NCBI RefSeq assembly: GCF_014861485.1
Contig: NZ_JACZHT010000001.1
Coordinates: 558,001 to 622,000 of the forward strand
Reading direction: 5' to 3'
DNA length: 64,000 nucleotides
Source of the DNA: Phaeovibrio sulfidiphilus
GTDB taxonomy: Bacteria; Pseudomonadota; Alphaproteobacteria; Rhodospirillales; Rhodospirillaceae
Of the stretch, positions 54,592 to 64,000 are shown piece by piece (within the stretch, counting starts at the first letter, position 1; each line of letters begins with the position of its first letter). Made by a program: the position numbers and the translations under genes. Below the pieces are notes generated by a model. It was given only the letters and a program-made list of their open reading frames with translations. It was not told where the DNA came from and ran no database searches.

Positions 54592-55203
54592 ATGACCGAC
54601 AACGCATCCCTTTCCCTCAAGGGTCGTGACCGGGCAGGTAAGGGGGCAGCCCGCGCCACACGTAGAGAAGGCCTGGTTCCGGGCGTGATCTACGGTGGCC
54701 GCAAGGCTCCCTCGCTGGTCGCACTTGATCCGCGTATCGTGATGGCCGAAATCCGGAAGCCTGGCTTCTCGACCCGTATCTTCAAGGTCGACATCGACGG
54801 CAAGGCCGCCGGGAACGTCATGTTCCACGCGCTGCAGTGGCACCCGGTGACCGATGCGCCGACCCACGTGGACTTCCTGCGCATTGACAAGGACACCGAG
54901 GTGACCGTCGGTATCCCGGTCCACTTCCTGAACGAAGAGGCCTCCCCGGGCATCAAGCGCGGCGGCGTGCTGAACGTGGTCCGCCACGAGATCGAGGTCA
55001 TCGGCAAGCCCGCCGACCTGCCCCAGTCCTTCGAGCTGGACCTGACCGGCGCGGAAATCGGCCAGACGTTCCACGTCAGCGCCATTGCGATCCCGTCGAA
55101 CCTGCGCCTGACCATCACGGACCGTGACTTCACGATCTGCTCGATCGCCGCTCCGTCGGTGATGGCCGAGGCCGAGACCGAGGGCGAGGCGACCGAGGGC
55201 TGA
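54592..55203 (+). CDS. rplY: Ribosomal protein bL25 (Ctc form)
   Basis: 5S rRNA-binding protein of the large subunit. 203 residues: an N-terminal L25 domain (about 1-95) with the ARATRREGLVPGVIYGG segment and a C-terminal TL5/Ctc beta domain (about 100-190), as in most non-enteric bacteria. The acidic tail (EAETEGEATEG) is common in this group. The next gene is pth, the usual neighbour. Confidence 0.96.
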   Translation: MTDNASLSLKGRDRAGKGAARATRREGLVPGVIYGGRKAPSLVALDPRIVMAEIRKPGFSTRIFKVDIDGKAAGNVMFHALQWHPVTDAPTHVDFLRIDKDTEVTVGIPVHFLNEEASPGIKRGGVLNVVRHEIEVIGKPADLPQSFELDLTGAEIGQTFHVSAIAIPSNLRLTITDRDFTICSIAAPSVMAEAETEGEATEG

Positions 55204-55289
55204 CGCGCCCCCGGGTTTCGTCCCTTCCATGACCCGTCCGTCCCCCGCCCGTCCGGGCCGGGGCCGGGCGGGCCCAGGACCCTGCAACA

Positions 55290-56054
55290 ATGAAACTACT
55301 GGTCGGTCTCGGCAACCCGGGCTCCCAATACGAGGGCAACCGTCACAACGTCGGATTCATGGCGCTGGAGGCCCTTGCCTCGGCCTATGGGATCGGACCG
55401 TTCCGGAGCCGCTTCCAGGGAGACTTCGCCGACGGACGGATCGGAAACGAACGCGTCCTCATGCTCATGCCCGGAACCTACATGAACCGCTCCGGGCAGT
55501 CGGTGGGCGAGGCCGCGCGCTTCTACAAAATTCCTCCCTCGGATATCATCGTGTTCCACGACGACCTGGACCTGGCCTTCGCCCGCGTGCGGGTCAAGCA
55601 GGGCGGCGGACACGGCGGACACAACGGCCTGCGCGACCTGGACGCCCACATTGGCGCCGACTACTGGCGCGTTCGCCTGGGCATCGGCCACCCGGGGGAC
55701 AAGGCGCGGGTCCACGGACACGTGCTCTCCGACTTCTCGAAGGCCGAGCGCGCGGAGATCGACACCCTTCTGGGCGGCCTTGCGAAGGCGTTCCCGCTGA
55801 TGCTGGCGGGGGATGCCTCGGGCATGACAAGCCGCCTTGCGGTCCTGACCAAACCGCCCCGGAAGCCGGGTGCGGCAAAGACCGGAACACCGGACCCCGC
55901 TGGTCCGGACACCGCCCGAACCAAAGACCCGGCCGGAGACGGCCCCCGGTCCCGCCCCGCCCCGCCGTCCGCTCCCTTGGGACCGGATGCGCCTGCGGAC
56001 ACGGGACTGGCCCAGGCTCTCATGCGGGCCCTTCTGAAACGCGGCGACCGCTAG
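55290..56054 (+). CDS. pth: Peptidyl-tRNA hydrolase
   Basis: Releases tRNA from prematurely dropped peptidyl-tRNA. The core is residues 1 to about 190: KLLVGLGNPGSQYEGNRHNVGF (catalytic His20), the MPGTYMNRSGQ segment, the DDLDLAFARVR segment with catalytic Asp, and GGGHGGHNGLRD. The family usually has about 190-200 residues; this protein has 254, the last 60 being Pro/Ala/Gly-rich and likely flexible. It follows rplY by 86 bases. Confidence 0.96.
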   Translation: MKLLVGLGNPGSQYEGNRHNVGFMALEALASAYGIGPFRSRFQGDFADGRIGNERVLMLMPGTYMNRSGQSVGEAARFYKIPPSDIIVFHDDLDLAFARVRVKQGGGHGGHNGLRDLDAHIGADYWRVRLGIGHPGDKARVHGHVLSDFSKAERAEIDTLLGGLAKAFPLMLAGDASGMTSRLAVLTKPPRKPGAAKTGTPDPAGPDTARTKDPAGDGPRSRPAPPSAPLGPDAPADTGLAQALMRALLKRGDR

Positions 56055-56102
56055 GCCGGCTCGTACACTTTTGACTTACTGACCAGGGGACATTCGGAAA
56101 AC

Positions 56103-57206
56103 ATGGGGTTTCAATGCGGCATCGTCGGACTGCCCAACGTGGGCAAGTCCACACTTTTCAACGCGCTGACCTCGACGGCGCAGGCGCAGGCGGCGAACTT
56201 CCCGTTCTGCACCATCGAGCCGAACGTGGGCCGCGTGGCGGTGCCGGATCCCCGGCTTGAACCGCTTTCAAAAGCGGCCAAGAGCGCCAAGATCCTCCCG
56301 ACCCAGCTGGAGTTCGTGGATATTGCGGGCCTGGTGCGCGGCGCCTCGAAGGGCGAGGGCCTGGGCAACCAGTTCCTGGCCAACATCCGCGAGGTGGACG
56401 CGATCATCCACGTCCTGCGCTGCTTCGAGGACGACGACATCACCCACGTGGACGGCGGCGTGGACCCGGTCCGGGACGCCGAGACCGTGGAAACCGAGCT
56501 GATGCTCGCGGATCTCGAGAGCCTGGAAAAGCGCTACACCAACCTGTCCAAGCGGGCCAAGGGCGGCGACGCCGAGTCCAAGGCCATGGTTGCGGTGATC
56601 GAGCCCGTCCTTGAGGCCCTGCGTGACGGCAAGCCCGCCCGCGTGGCCCGTCCCGGCGACGCCGAGCAGCTGCGCCTGTTCCGGATGCTCCAGCTTCTGA
56701 CGGCCAAGCCCGTCCTGTACGTGTGCAACGTCGAGGAGGCCGCCGCTGCCGAGGGCAACGCCTGGTCCCGCAAGGTGGCCGAGAAGGCCGCCGCCGAGGG
56801 CGCCACATCCGTGGTCATCAGCGCGGCCATCGAGGCCGAGGTGGCCCAGCTGGGCTCGGACGAGGAAAAGACCGAGTTCCTGGAAGCCCTGGGCCTGGCC
56901 GAAACCGGGCTGACCCGCATCATCCGTGCGGGGTATGATCTCCTCCAGTTGATCACGTTCTTCACGTGCGGGCCGAAAGAGACCCGGGCGTGGACCGTTC
57001 CCAGGGGCTCGAAGGCGCCCCGGGCGGCCGGAGAGATCCACACCGACTTCGAGCGCGGCTTCATCCGCGCCGAGACCATCGCCTACGACGACTACCTCGC
57101 CTTCGGGGGCGAGACCGGAGCCCGCGAGGCCGGGAAAATGCGGTCCGAGGGCAAGGAGTATGTCGTCCAGGACGGAGACGTCTTCCTGTTCCGCTTCAAT
57201 GTCTGA
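56103..57206 (+). CDS. ychF: YchF/OLA1-type translation-associated ATPase
   Basis: Obg-family P-loop NTPase that prefers ATP and binds ribosomes; linked to redox stress. 367 residues, the standard size. G1 motif GLPNVGKST (8-16), the VDIAGLV switch II region, the CNVEE segment replacing NKxD (the basis of ATP preference), and a C-terminal TGS domain with [14 protein letters not shown]. It follows pth by 48 bases and precedes argG by 16. Confidence 0.97.
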   Translation: MGFQCGIVGLPNVGKSTLFNALTSTAQAQAANFPFCTIEPNVGRVAVPDPRLEPLSKAAKSAKILPTQLEFVDIAGLVRGASKGEGLGNQFLANIREVDAIIHVLRCFEDDDITHVDGGVDPVRDAETVETELMLADLESLEKRYTNLSKRAKGGDAESKAMVAVIEPVLEALRDGKPARVARPGDAEQLRLFRMLQLLTAKPVLYVCNVEEAAAAEGNAWSRKVAEKAAAEGATSVVISAAIEAEVAQLGSDEEKTEFLEALGLAETGLTRIIRAGYDLLQLITFFTCGPKETRAWTVPRGSKAPRAAGEIHTDFERGFIRAETIAYDDYLAFGGETGAREAGKMRSEGKEYVVQDGDVFLFRFNV

Positions 57207-57222
57207 CACCAGGGGTGCCAAG

Positions 57223-58431
<1,209 letters not shown>

Positions 58432-58433
58432 GC

Positions 58434-59030
58434 ATGACGGCCCGGGTCCGGAAAGCCCTTGTTGCGGCAGCAGCGGTTCTGGCTCTGGCAGGGTGCACGG
58501 CGACCCGTGTGCCCTACCGGGCCGACTGGGCTCCCTCGGACCCGTGGCTGGACGGCCCCCCGGGCCCCATGCAGACCATCGACAAAAACCTGTCCCGGCT
58601 TCTTCTGGCCGTGCCTCCGGAACTGGACGAGGGCCTGGGCTACCGCCCGGCTCCCGCCCGGGAGGTCTATGTCCAGAAGCTCCGGGGCGGGGCAATCCTC
58701 TATTCGCGCTATGTGGCCCCGGCCTACCTGGCCGCGTCCGAGGATCCGGCCCGCCTGGTGCGGACCCTCTACGGCCCCTCCCTGGCCCAGCGCACCGGCG
58801 CCGAATACGTGGACTTCTCGGTGATCGAACTCCCCTACGGCAACGCCTGGCTGGCCGAGGCCCGGGGCCCCTCGGGAGTGGACTGCGTCGCCTTCGTCTC
58901 GCCCCTGCGGGTGGGGCGCGAGGCCCCCGCCGGCGCCAGCGACGCCCTGCTGCGGGGCTCCCTGTGCGACACACCGGATCCGCAGGCCGACCTGATTTCC
59001 ATTCTGCGCTCACTGGTTCTGCGCGAGTAG
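58434..59030 (+). CDS. Putative lipoprotein, unassigned
   Basis: 198 residues. Signal peptide with lipobox LALAGC (Cys21). The mature part has a Pro/Trp-rich start, then a mixed region with two Cys near residues 150 and 177 that could pair. No motif recognised. It begins 2 bases after argG, so it is translated from the same message, though no functional link is evident. Confidence 0.75.
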   Translation: MTARVRKALVAAAAVLALAGCTATRVPYRADWAPSDPWLDGPPGPMQTIDKNLSRLLLAVPPELDEGLGYRPAPAREVYVQKLRGGAILYSRYVAPAYLAASEDPARLVRTLYGPSLAQRTGAEYVDFSVIELPYGNAWLAEARGPSGVDCVAFVSPLRVGREAPAGASDALLRGSLCDTPDPQADLISILRSLVLRE

Positions 59031-59234
59031 GGGCACGACCATGAGCACCCGGCGGCCTGCACGCATGGGCACAGCGATCCCGATGGACACAGCGATCCCG
59101 GACCCCTCCCCGAACCCGCACCCGCACCGGCGCGGGCACCGGACAGCTCCGATCCCGGCACCCGGTGTCGGCTCCGGGACACGCCCGCGGCTGCGGCCCG
59201 CCCCCTCCCGCTCTTTTCAGGCAAGGACAGCCCG

Positions 59235-60464
59235 ATGAACACCCCGTGGCTCACGATCATTGGTATTGGGGAAGACGGCCTGGACGGCCTGGGCCACGAG
59301 GCCCGCGCCGCCGTGGACAGTGCCACCGTCCTGATGGGCGGGCGCCGCCACCTGGCCATGGTCCCCGAGCGCCCGGGGGTGGAGCGCCTGTTCTGGGCCA
59401 TGCCCTTTTCCGATTCCTACGCGGCCCTGGATGCCCGGCGCGGCACCCCCGTGTGCCTGCTGACCAGCGCCGACCCCATGCTTTTCGGCGCCGGGGCCAC
59501 CCTGTCGCGCCGCTACAGCGCCGGGGAAATGCGGGTGCTGCCCCAGGCCTCGTCCTTCTCGCTGGCGGCGGGCCGGATGGGCTGGGCGCTCCAGGACACG
59601 GCGTGCCTGACGGTCCACGGCCGCCCGGTGGAGAACATCCTGCCCTGGTTCACCGAGGGCGCCCGGCTCCTGGTGCTGTCCGAAAACGCGGGAAGCCCCG
59701 CCACCATCGCCAGGCTCCTGTGCCACTGCGGCTTTGCCGAGAGCCGCCTGACGGTGCTCGAGCACATGGGCGGCGAGCGGGAGAACCGCCTCGAGGGCCG
59801 CGCCGGAACCTGGAACGCGGCCCCCGGGGCCGACCTGAACGTGCTGGCCATTGCCGTGTCCTCCGGCGCTCCGGACGGAGTCGTGGGCGCCGGGCTCTCC
59901 CGGATGCCCGGCCTGCCGGACGACGCCTTCCAGCACGACGGACAGCTGACCAAGCAGGACGTGCGGGCCATGGTCCTGGGCCGTCTTGCCCCCCGTCCCG
60001 GCGAGCTTCTGTGGGACGTGGGCGCGGGCAGCGGCTCGGTGGGGATCGAGTGGATGCGCTGCCATCCCGCCTGCCGCGCCATCGCCGTCGAGGCCCGGGA
60101 CGAGCGCCGGGCCAACATCGACGCCAACCGACGAGCCCTGGGCGTTCCCGCCCTGGAGATCGCAGCCGGATCCGCGCCTGCAGCCCTGAAAAACCTTCCG
60201 CCCCCGGACGCCGTGTTTATCGGCGGCGGCCTGACGGGGCCGGGGGTTTTTGAGACGTGCTGGGACGCGCTGAAACCCGGCGGGCGGCTGGTGGCCACCG
60301 CCGTCACCCTCCAGACCGAGGCGCGGGTTCTGGCCCTGAAGGACAGCCACGGCGGCTCGCTCGTGCGCATCGCCCTGGCGAGGGACGACCGGCTGGGCGG
60401 CTTCGACGTCTGGCGGGCGCCCTGCCCCCTGACCCTCTACGCCGTCCAGAAGCCCCTGGCATGA
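59235..60464 (+). CDS. cobL: Precorrin-6Y C5,15-methyltransferase (CobL)
   Basis: Bifunctional cobalamin enzyme: methylates C5 and C15 and decarboxylates the acetate at C12. 409 residues: an N-terminal CbiE-type tetrapyrrole methylase (about 1-220; starts LTIIGIGEDGLDGL, with LTSADPMLFGAGATL) and a C-terminal CbiT-type SAM domain (about 230-405; LLWDVGAGSGSVGIEW, then DAVFIGGGLT). Such CbiE-CbiT fusions are the normal CobL of the aerobic route. First gene of a cobL-cobQ-cobF run. Confidence 0.95.
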   Translation: MNTPWLTIIGIGEDGLDGLGHEARAAVDSATVLMGGRRHLAMVPERPGVERLFWAMPFSDSYAALDARRGTPVCLLTSADPMLFGAGATLSRRYSAGEMRVLPQASSFSLAAGRMGWALQDTACLTVHGRPVENILPWFTEGARLLVLSENAGSPATIARLLCHCGFAESRLTVLEHMGGERENRLEGRAGTWNAAPGADLNVLAIAVSSGAPDGVVGAGLSRMPGLPDDAFQHDGQLTKQDVRAMVLGRLAPRPGELLWDVGAGSGSVGIEWMRCHPACRAIAVEARDERRANIDANRRALGVPALEIAAGSAPAALKNLPPPDAVFIGGGLTGPGVFETCWDALKPGGRLVATAVTLQTEARVLALKDSHGGSLVRIALARDDRLGGFDVWRAPCPLTLYAVQKPLA

Positions 60465-60650
60465 CGGCCCCCGGGACGGCCGCCGCCGTGGTCCCGCCCG
60501 CGCCACGCCCGTGCGGCCATCCCATCCGTTTCCCCGCCGCGCCCGGTGCCCCCGGACGCGGGCACCGCGACGGATCCGCCCCCGCAGGCTCCTCCCGCCT
60601 GCGCTGCGCGACCTCCGCCCCGTAATTCCCCTGCCTCGAAAGCACGCCCC

Positions 60651-62207
60651 ATGATCCCGCCCCTTGCCCCCTTCCCCGACACGCCCTGGCCCCGCCGTCT
60701 CACAGGAGCCGGGCACGCGAAATGCCTGATGCTCCAGGGAACGGCCTCGGACGTGGGCAAGAGCATGCTGGTGGCGGGCCTGTGCCGGGCCTACACCCGG
60801 CGGGGCCTGAGGGTCCGCCCCTTCAAGGCCCAGAACATGAGCAACAACGCCGCCCTGGCCCTGGACGTGGAGCCCCTTCCCGGCGATCCCGCCGGTGTGC
60901 CCCTTCAGGGCGAGATCGGGCGGGCCCAGGCGCTTCAGGCGCGGGCCTGCAAGGTGGCCCCGTCCATTCACATGAACCCGGTGCTGCTGAAGCCCCAGAC
61001 CGAGGTGGGCTCGCAGGTGGTTCTTCGGGGCCGCGTGCTGGGCGCCTGCCCGGCGCGGGAGTACCACAAGATGCGCCGCACCCTGATGACCCCCATCCTC
61101 GAGAGCCTCTACCACCTGTCCGATGAGGCGGACCTGGTCCTGGTGGAGGGCGCAGGCTCGGGGGCGGAGGCCTATCTGCGCGCCTCGGACATCACCAACA
61201 TGCGCCTGGCCGAGGCCGCCGACCTGCCGGTGATCCTGGTCTCGGATATCGACCGGGGCGGCACCACGGCGGCCCTGATCGGCTCCCACGCGCTTCTGGA
61301 CGACGCGGACCGCGCCCGGGTCCGGGGCTATCTGATCAACAAGTTCCGCGGGGACTGGTCCATCTTCCAGCCCGCCTGCGACACCATCACCGAGCGCACC
61401 GGCTGGCCCCTCCTGGGCTGGCTGCGCTGGTTCCCCGACGCCACCCGCCTGCCCGCCGAGGACACCCTGGCCCTGGAGCGCCCGACCGAGTCCGGCGGCT
61501 CGGGGCTTGTGATCTCGGTGCCGCGCCTGCCCCGGGTGGCCAACTTCGACGACCTGGATCCCCTGTCCGCCGAGCCCTCGGTCCGGCTGCGCTGGATCCA
61601 GCCCGGCATGCCCATCCCCGCGGACACGGATGTGATCATCCTGCCCGGATCCCAGTCCACCCGGGCCGACCTGGAAGCCCTGCGCCAGGAAGGCTGGGAC
61701 ATCGATATCCTGGCCCACGTGCGCCGGGGCGGCCGGGTGGTGGGGCTGTCCGGCGGCTTCCACATGCTGGGAACCGTTGTCCGGGATCCGCACGGCGTGG
61801 AGGGCCCCGCCGGGGAGACCCGGGGCCTTGGCCTTCTGGACATCGAGACCCTGATCACCCCGGACCGGACCCTGACAGAGTGCGACAGCCCCGACCGGAC
61901 CACCGGCGTGCGGGTCACCGGCTTCGAGACCCGCAGCGGCCAGGTCACAGGCCCGGGACTGGAGCGCCCCTGGTTTGTCTTCGACGACCGCACCGAGGGC
62001 GCGGTGTCCGCCACCGGGCGGGTTCAGGGCTCGGGCCTGCACCGTCTGTTCTGCTCGGACGTGTTCCGCACCCACTGGCTGGCGGACACAGGAGCCGCCG
62101 TTTCTTCACTGGACTACGAGGCCCGGATCGAAGAGGCTCTCGACAGGCTGGCCGACCATATGGAGGCCGACCTCGACCTTGATGCGCTGCTGGCGCTCGC
62201 TCGATAG
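60651..62207 (+). CDS. cobQ: Cobyric acid synthase CobQ, Ser for Cys
   Basis: Amidates four side chains of adenosylcobyrinic diamide, normally with glutamine as N donor. 518 residues. The N-terminal dethiobiotin-synthase-like ATP domain is complete (LMLQGTASDVGKSMLVAGL, then FKAQNMSNN, EVGSQVVLRGR and VEGAGSGAEAY). The C-terminal triad glutaminase domain reads GLSGGFHMLG where family members have G-C-GG(Y/F)QMLG: the nucleophile is Ser367 (TCC at 61749), and the next conserved Gln is His. The catalytic His464 (SGLHRLF) is kept. The enzyme may depend on free ammonia or be impaired. The ATG at 60651 begins MIPPLAPF. Confidence 0.93.
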   Translation: MIPPLAPFPDTPWPRRLTGAGHAKCLMLQGTASDVGKSMLVAGLCRAYTRRGLRVRPFKAQNMSNNAALALDVEPLPGDPAGVPLQGEIGRAQALQARACKVAPSIHMNPVLLKPQTEVGSQVVLRGRVLGACPAREYHKMRRTLMTPILESLYHLSDEADLVLVEGAGSGAEAYLRASDITNMRLAEAADLPVILVSDIDRGGTTAALIGSHALLDDADRARVRGYLINKFRGDWSIFQPACDTITERTGWPLLGWLRWFPDATRLPAEDTLALERPTESGGSGLVISVPRLPRVANFDDLDPLSAEPSVRLRWIQPGMPIPADTDVIILPGSQSTRADLEALRQEGWDIDILAHVRRGGRVVGLSGGFHMLGTVVRDPHGVEGPAGETRGLGLLDIETLITPDRTLTECDSPDRTTGVRVTGFETRSGQVTGPGLERPWFVFDDRTEGAVSATGRVQGSGLHRLFCSDVFRTHWLADTGAAVSSLDYEARIEEALDRLADHMEADLDLDALLALAR

Positions 62208-62223
62208 GATGGAACGATCCCCC

Positions 62224-63012
62224 ATGAAAACCATTCACCTGATCGGAATCGGTGCCGGCAACCCCGAGCACCTGACGCTTGAGGCCGTGCGCGTCCTGAA
62301 CACCGTGGACGTCTTCTTTCTGCTGGAGAAGGACGGCGTGGGCAAGGACGCGCTTCTCGACGTCCGGCGCAGCATCCTCGAGAAGCACGCCACCGCGAAG
62401 CCCTGGCGCGTCGTGACCAGCTCCACCCCCGCCCGGGACCGGGAGGCCGCCAACTACGAGGCCGCCGTCAAGGACTGGCGGGACAAGCGCTCGGAGGGCA
62501 TCCACGCCATGATCGCCAACGAGATGGCGGACGGCGAGATTGGCGCGTTCCTCGTCTGGGGCGACCCGAACCTGTATGACGGCATGATCGACTCCCTGCT
62601 GCAGATCCAGGCCGAAGACCCGAACCTGGGCATGGACTTCACCGTCATCCCCGGCATCACCTGCATTCAGGCCCTGACCGCCGCCCACCGCATCCCCCTG
62701 AACCGGATCGGCGAGTCGATCACCATCACCACCGGTCGGCTCCTGGAGGACATGGACCCGGCAGAGGTCACCAACGCGGTGGTCATGCTGGACGCCAAGC
62801 GGACCTACCGGGGCTTCGCCGAAACCGGGCACACCATCTACTGGGGCGCCTACCTGGGCACCTCGAACCAGATCCTGGCCCGGGGACCGGTCGGGGATGT
62901 GAGTGCCCAGATCGACCAGGCCTTGGACAACGGCCGCCAGCGGAACGGCTGGATCATGGACACCTATATCCTGCGCTCGAACGCCGAGCCGGGGGACAAG
63001 AAGGGCCACTAG
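62224..63012 (+). CDS. cobF: Precorrin-6A synthase (deacetylating) CobF
   Basis: Tetrapyrrole SAM-methylase that methylates C1 of precorrin-5 with loss of acetate. It marks the oxygen-dependent cobalamin route. 262 residues. Starts HLIGIGAGNPEHLTLEAV; the FLVWGDPNLYDGM loop near residue 110 and the VIPGITCIQALTAA segment are typical of the family. It begins 16 bases after cobQ. The terminator at 63266 closes the operon. Confidence 0.94.
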   Translation: MKTIHLIGIGAGNPEHLTLEAVRVLNTVDVFFLLEKDGVGKDALLDVRRSILEKHATAKPWRVVTSSTPARDREAANYEAAVKDWRDKRSEGIHAMIANEMADGEIGAFLVWGDPNLYDGMIDSLLQIQAEDPNLGMDFTVIPGITCIQALTAAHRIPLNRIGESITITTGRLLEDMDPAEVTNAVVMLDAKRTYRGFAETGHTIYWGAYLGTSNQILARGPVGDVSAQIDQALDNGRQRNGWIMDTYILRSNAEPGDKKGH

Positions 63013-63265
63013 GCCCGGAGCCGGGTCGGGCTCACGGAGAGGAACACAGACCGGGACAGGGATAAGGGGTAGGGACAGGAAAAGCGTGGGCCAAGAAAAC
63101 CTTCGCCCCGCCCTTTCCCCGGCACCCGCAACCGCCGCCCGCCCCTCCCCCAGGGGCACGCGCCTGAAGTTGCCCCCCAAAGGGGACTCCGGCCCCGGTC
63201 GCCCCCAAAGCGCTCTCCCGCACGCCCCAAACCGCCCCCCGCCCCCAAAACGCGCGCCCGCCCAC

Positions 63266-63304
63266 CCGGACAGCGCGAGGCTCCCGGTCCGGCTGTCCGG
63301 TTTT
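63266..63304 (+). terminator. Intrinsic terminator of the cob operon
   Basis: CCGGACAGC (63266-63274) pairs with GCTGTCCGG (63292-63300), followed by TTTT. It sits directly before the rpsF promoter. The 253 bases between cobF and the hairpin are C-rich and hold nothing recognisable. Confidence 0.75.
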
Positions 63305-63306
63305 CC

Positions 63307-63334
63307 TTGCGCTATTCCACAAGACCTGTATAGT
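63307..63334 (+). promoter_or_regulatory. Promoter of rpsF-rpsR
   Basis: TTGCGC (63307-63312), a 16-base spacer, and TATAGT (63329-63334). A leader of about 105 bases follows, long enough to hold a ribosomal-protein control element, though no clear fold was seen. Confidence 0.55.
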
Positions 63335-63447
63335 GCCCGGCTTCCGAAACCCTTGCCGAATCGCCACGGTGATACGGCTATGCCCCGCCGAACCGGCACT
63401 CCGCCTGTTCACCGGGGGGGAAGAGACAAGCCATAAGGGAATGAAAA

Positions 63448-63894
63448 ATGGCCTTTTATGAATGTACTGTTATTGCGCGTCAGGATCTGAGCTCCGCCCA
63501 GATCGACGCACTCGGAGAGGAGGTCGTCTCCATCCTCGCCGAGGGAGAGGGCACGGTCACGAAGCGTGAGAACTGGGGCCTTCGCGCTCTGCTTTTCCGC
63601 ATTCGCAAGAACCGCAAGGGACACTACCTGTTCTTCAACGTTGATTCCCCGGCCCCCGCGGTCCACGAGCTGGAACGCCGCCTGCGCATCAACGAAGACG
63701 TGATCCGCCACATGGTGGTCCGCGTCGACGAGCTGGAGGAGGCTCCCTCCGCCATGATGCAGAAGAACGACCGTCCGGAGCGCCCGACCCGCGGCCGCGG
63801 TGATCGTCCGGAGCGTGGTGACCGTCCGGAGCGCGGCGACCGCGCCCCGCGTGGCGAGCGCCGCAGTGCCCCGCAGGAAGAAGGAGAAGAATAA
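63448..63894 (+). CDS. rpsF: Ribosomal protein bS6
   Basis: Small-subunit protein that binds 16S rRNA with S18. 148 residues: the S6 ferredoxin-like core (about 1-95; [13 protein letters not shown], then [20 protein letters not shown]) and a charged tail with RPERGD repeats typical of alphaproteobacterial S6. AAGGGA precedes the ATG. Its TAA overlaps the rpsR ATG by one base. Confidence 0.97.
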   Translation: MAFYECTVIARQDLSSAQIDALGEEVVSILAEGEGTVTKRENWGLRALLFRIRKNRKGHYLFFNVDSPAPAVHELERRLRINEDVIRHMVVRVDELEEAPSAMMQKNDRPERPTRGRGDRPERGDRPERGDRAPRGERRSAPQEEGEE

Positions 63895-64000
63895 TGGCCC
63901 CTCCCCGTCGCCCGTTTTTCCGTCGTCGCAAGACGTGTCCGTTTTCGGGCCCCAACGCCCCGAAGATTGACTACAAGGACATCAAGCTGCTCTCGCGCTT
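63894..64000 (+). CDS. rpsR: Ribosomal protein bS18 (partial, runs off window)
   Basis: The first 35 codons are visible; the gene is cut by the right edge. The sequence [18 protein letters not shown] followed by the DYKD segment is the expected S18 N-terminus, including the conserved Cys. Translationally coupled to rpsF (TAATG). S18 pairs with S6 on the ribosome. Confidence 0.95.
   Translation, partial: MAPPRRPFFRRRKTCPFSGPNAPKIDYKDIKLLSR

Overview
The window is a strongly GC-rich chromosomal segment in which third codon positions are almost always G or C. Its gene set points to an alphaproteobacterium, most likely a member of the Rhodospirillales (purple non-sulfur or a relative): a hupSLCDFH uptake-hydrogenase operon, a class I lysyl-tRNA synthetase (LysK), the O2-dependent cobalamin enzymes CobF and CobL, the dnaN-recF-gyrB cluster, and several c-di-GMP proteins. 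The organism cannot be named from the sequence alone. Most of the window is chromosomal core. The exceptions are one small AT-richer islet at 17.55-19.75 kb and a few lineage-specific genes.

Layout, left to right. 1-6 kb: uptake [NiFe] hydrogenase operon on the minus strand. 6.6-10.2 kb: a Bcr/CflA-type drug exporter, an unassigned protein and a TPR protein. 10.2-15.6 kb: dnaN-recF-gyrB and a small anchored protein. 15.9-19.8 kb: a LysR regulator, tRNA-Leu(CAA), and a 2.1 kb islet carrying a Fic protein between two 47-bp copies of the 3' part of tRNA-Lys(CTT). 20.1-23.2 kb: UbiA and LysK. 23.3-27.2 kb: a PTS EIIC-EAL fusion and a chitoporin-like OprD/ChiP porin. 27.9-31.6 kb: a CPC-type metal P-type ATPase behind a CsoR-like operator, and an unassigned protein. 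32.2-34.6 kb: a FIST sensor overlapping a GAF-GGDEF diguanylate cyclase. 34.8-36.8 kb: a Dcm-like methylase with Vsr. 36.8-38.8 kb: exbB-exbD-tonB behind a Fur-like box. 39.9-46.8 kb: Uup, an Asp/Glu racemase family protein, two small membrane proteins, an SDR that lacks the usual catalytic Lys, and an unassigned transporter. 47.6-49.9 kb: an ExbB-like/OmpA-MotB-like pair. 50.4-58.4 kb: argD-argF, hslO, rplY, pth, ychF and argG. 59.2-63.0 kb: cobL-cobQ-cobF. 63.4 kb to the end: rpsF and the start of rpsR.

Working together: the hydrogenase feeds electrons from H2 to quinone through HupC, with HupD/HupF/HupH as maturation factors and UbiA making the quinone. TonB-ExbBD energises outer-membrane uptake of iron complexes and perhaps cobalamin, which the cob genes also make. 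ArgD, ArgF and ArgG are three steps of arginine synthesis. A diguanylate cyclase (33.5 kb) and a probable c-di-GMP phosphodiesterase (23.4 kb) lie within about 10 kb of each other, each tied to a small-molecule sensing or transport domain.

The most interesting points are: (i) the chitoporin-like porin next to an orphan PTS permease fused to an EAL domain, which suggests chito-oligosaccharide sensing coupled to c-di-GMP; (ii) the integrase-less Fic islet in tRNA-Lys; (iii) cobyric acid synthase with Ser in place of the glutaminase nucleophile Cys; (iv) a 14-bp leader element that can mask the rplY ribosome-binding site; and (v) a dnaN promoter whose -10 box sits in the loop of a terminator.
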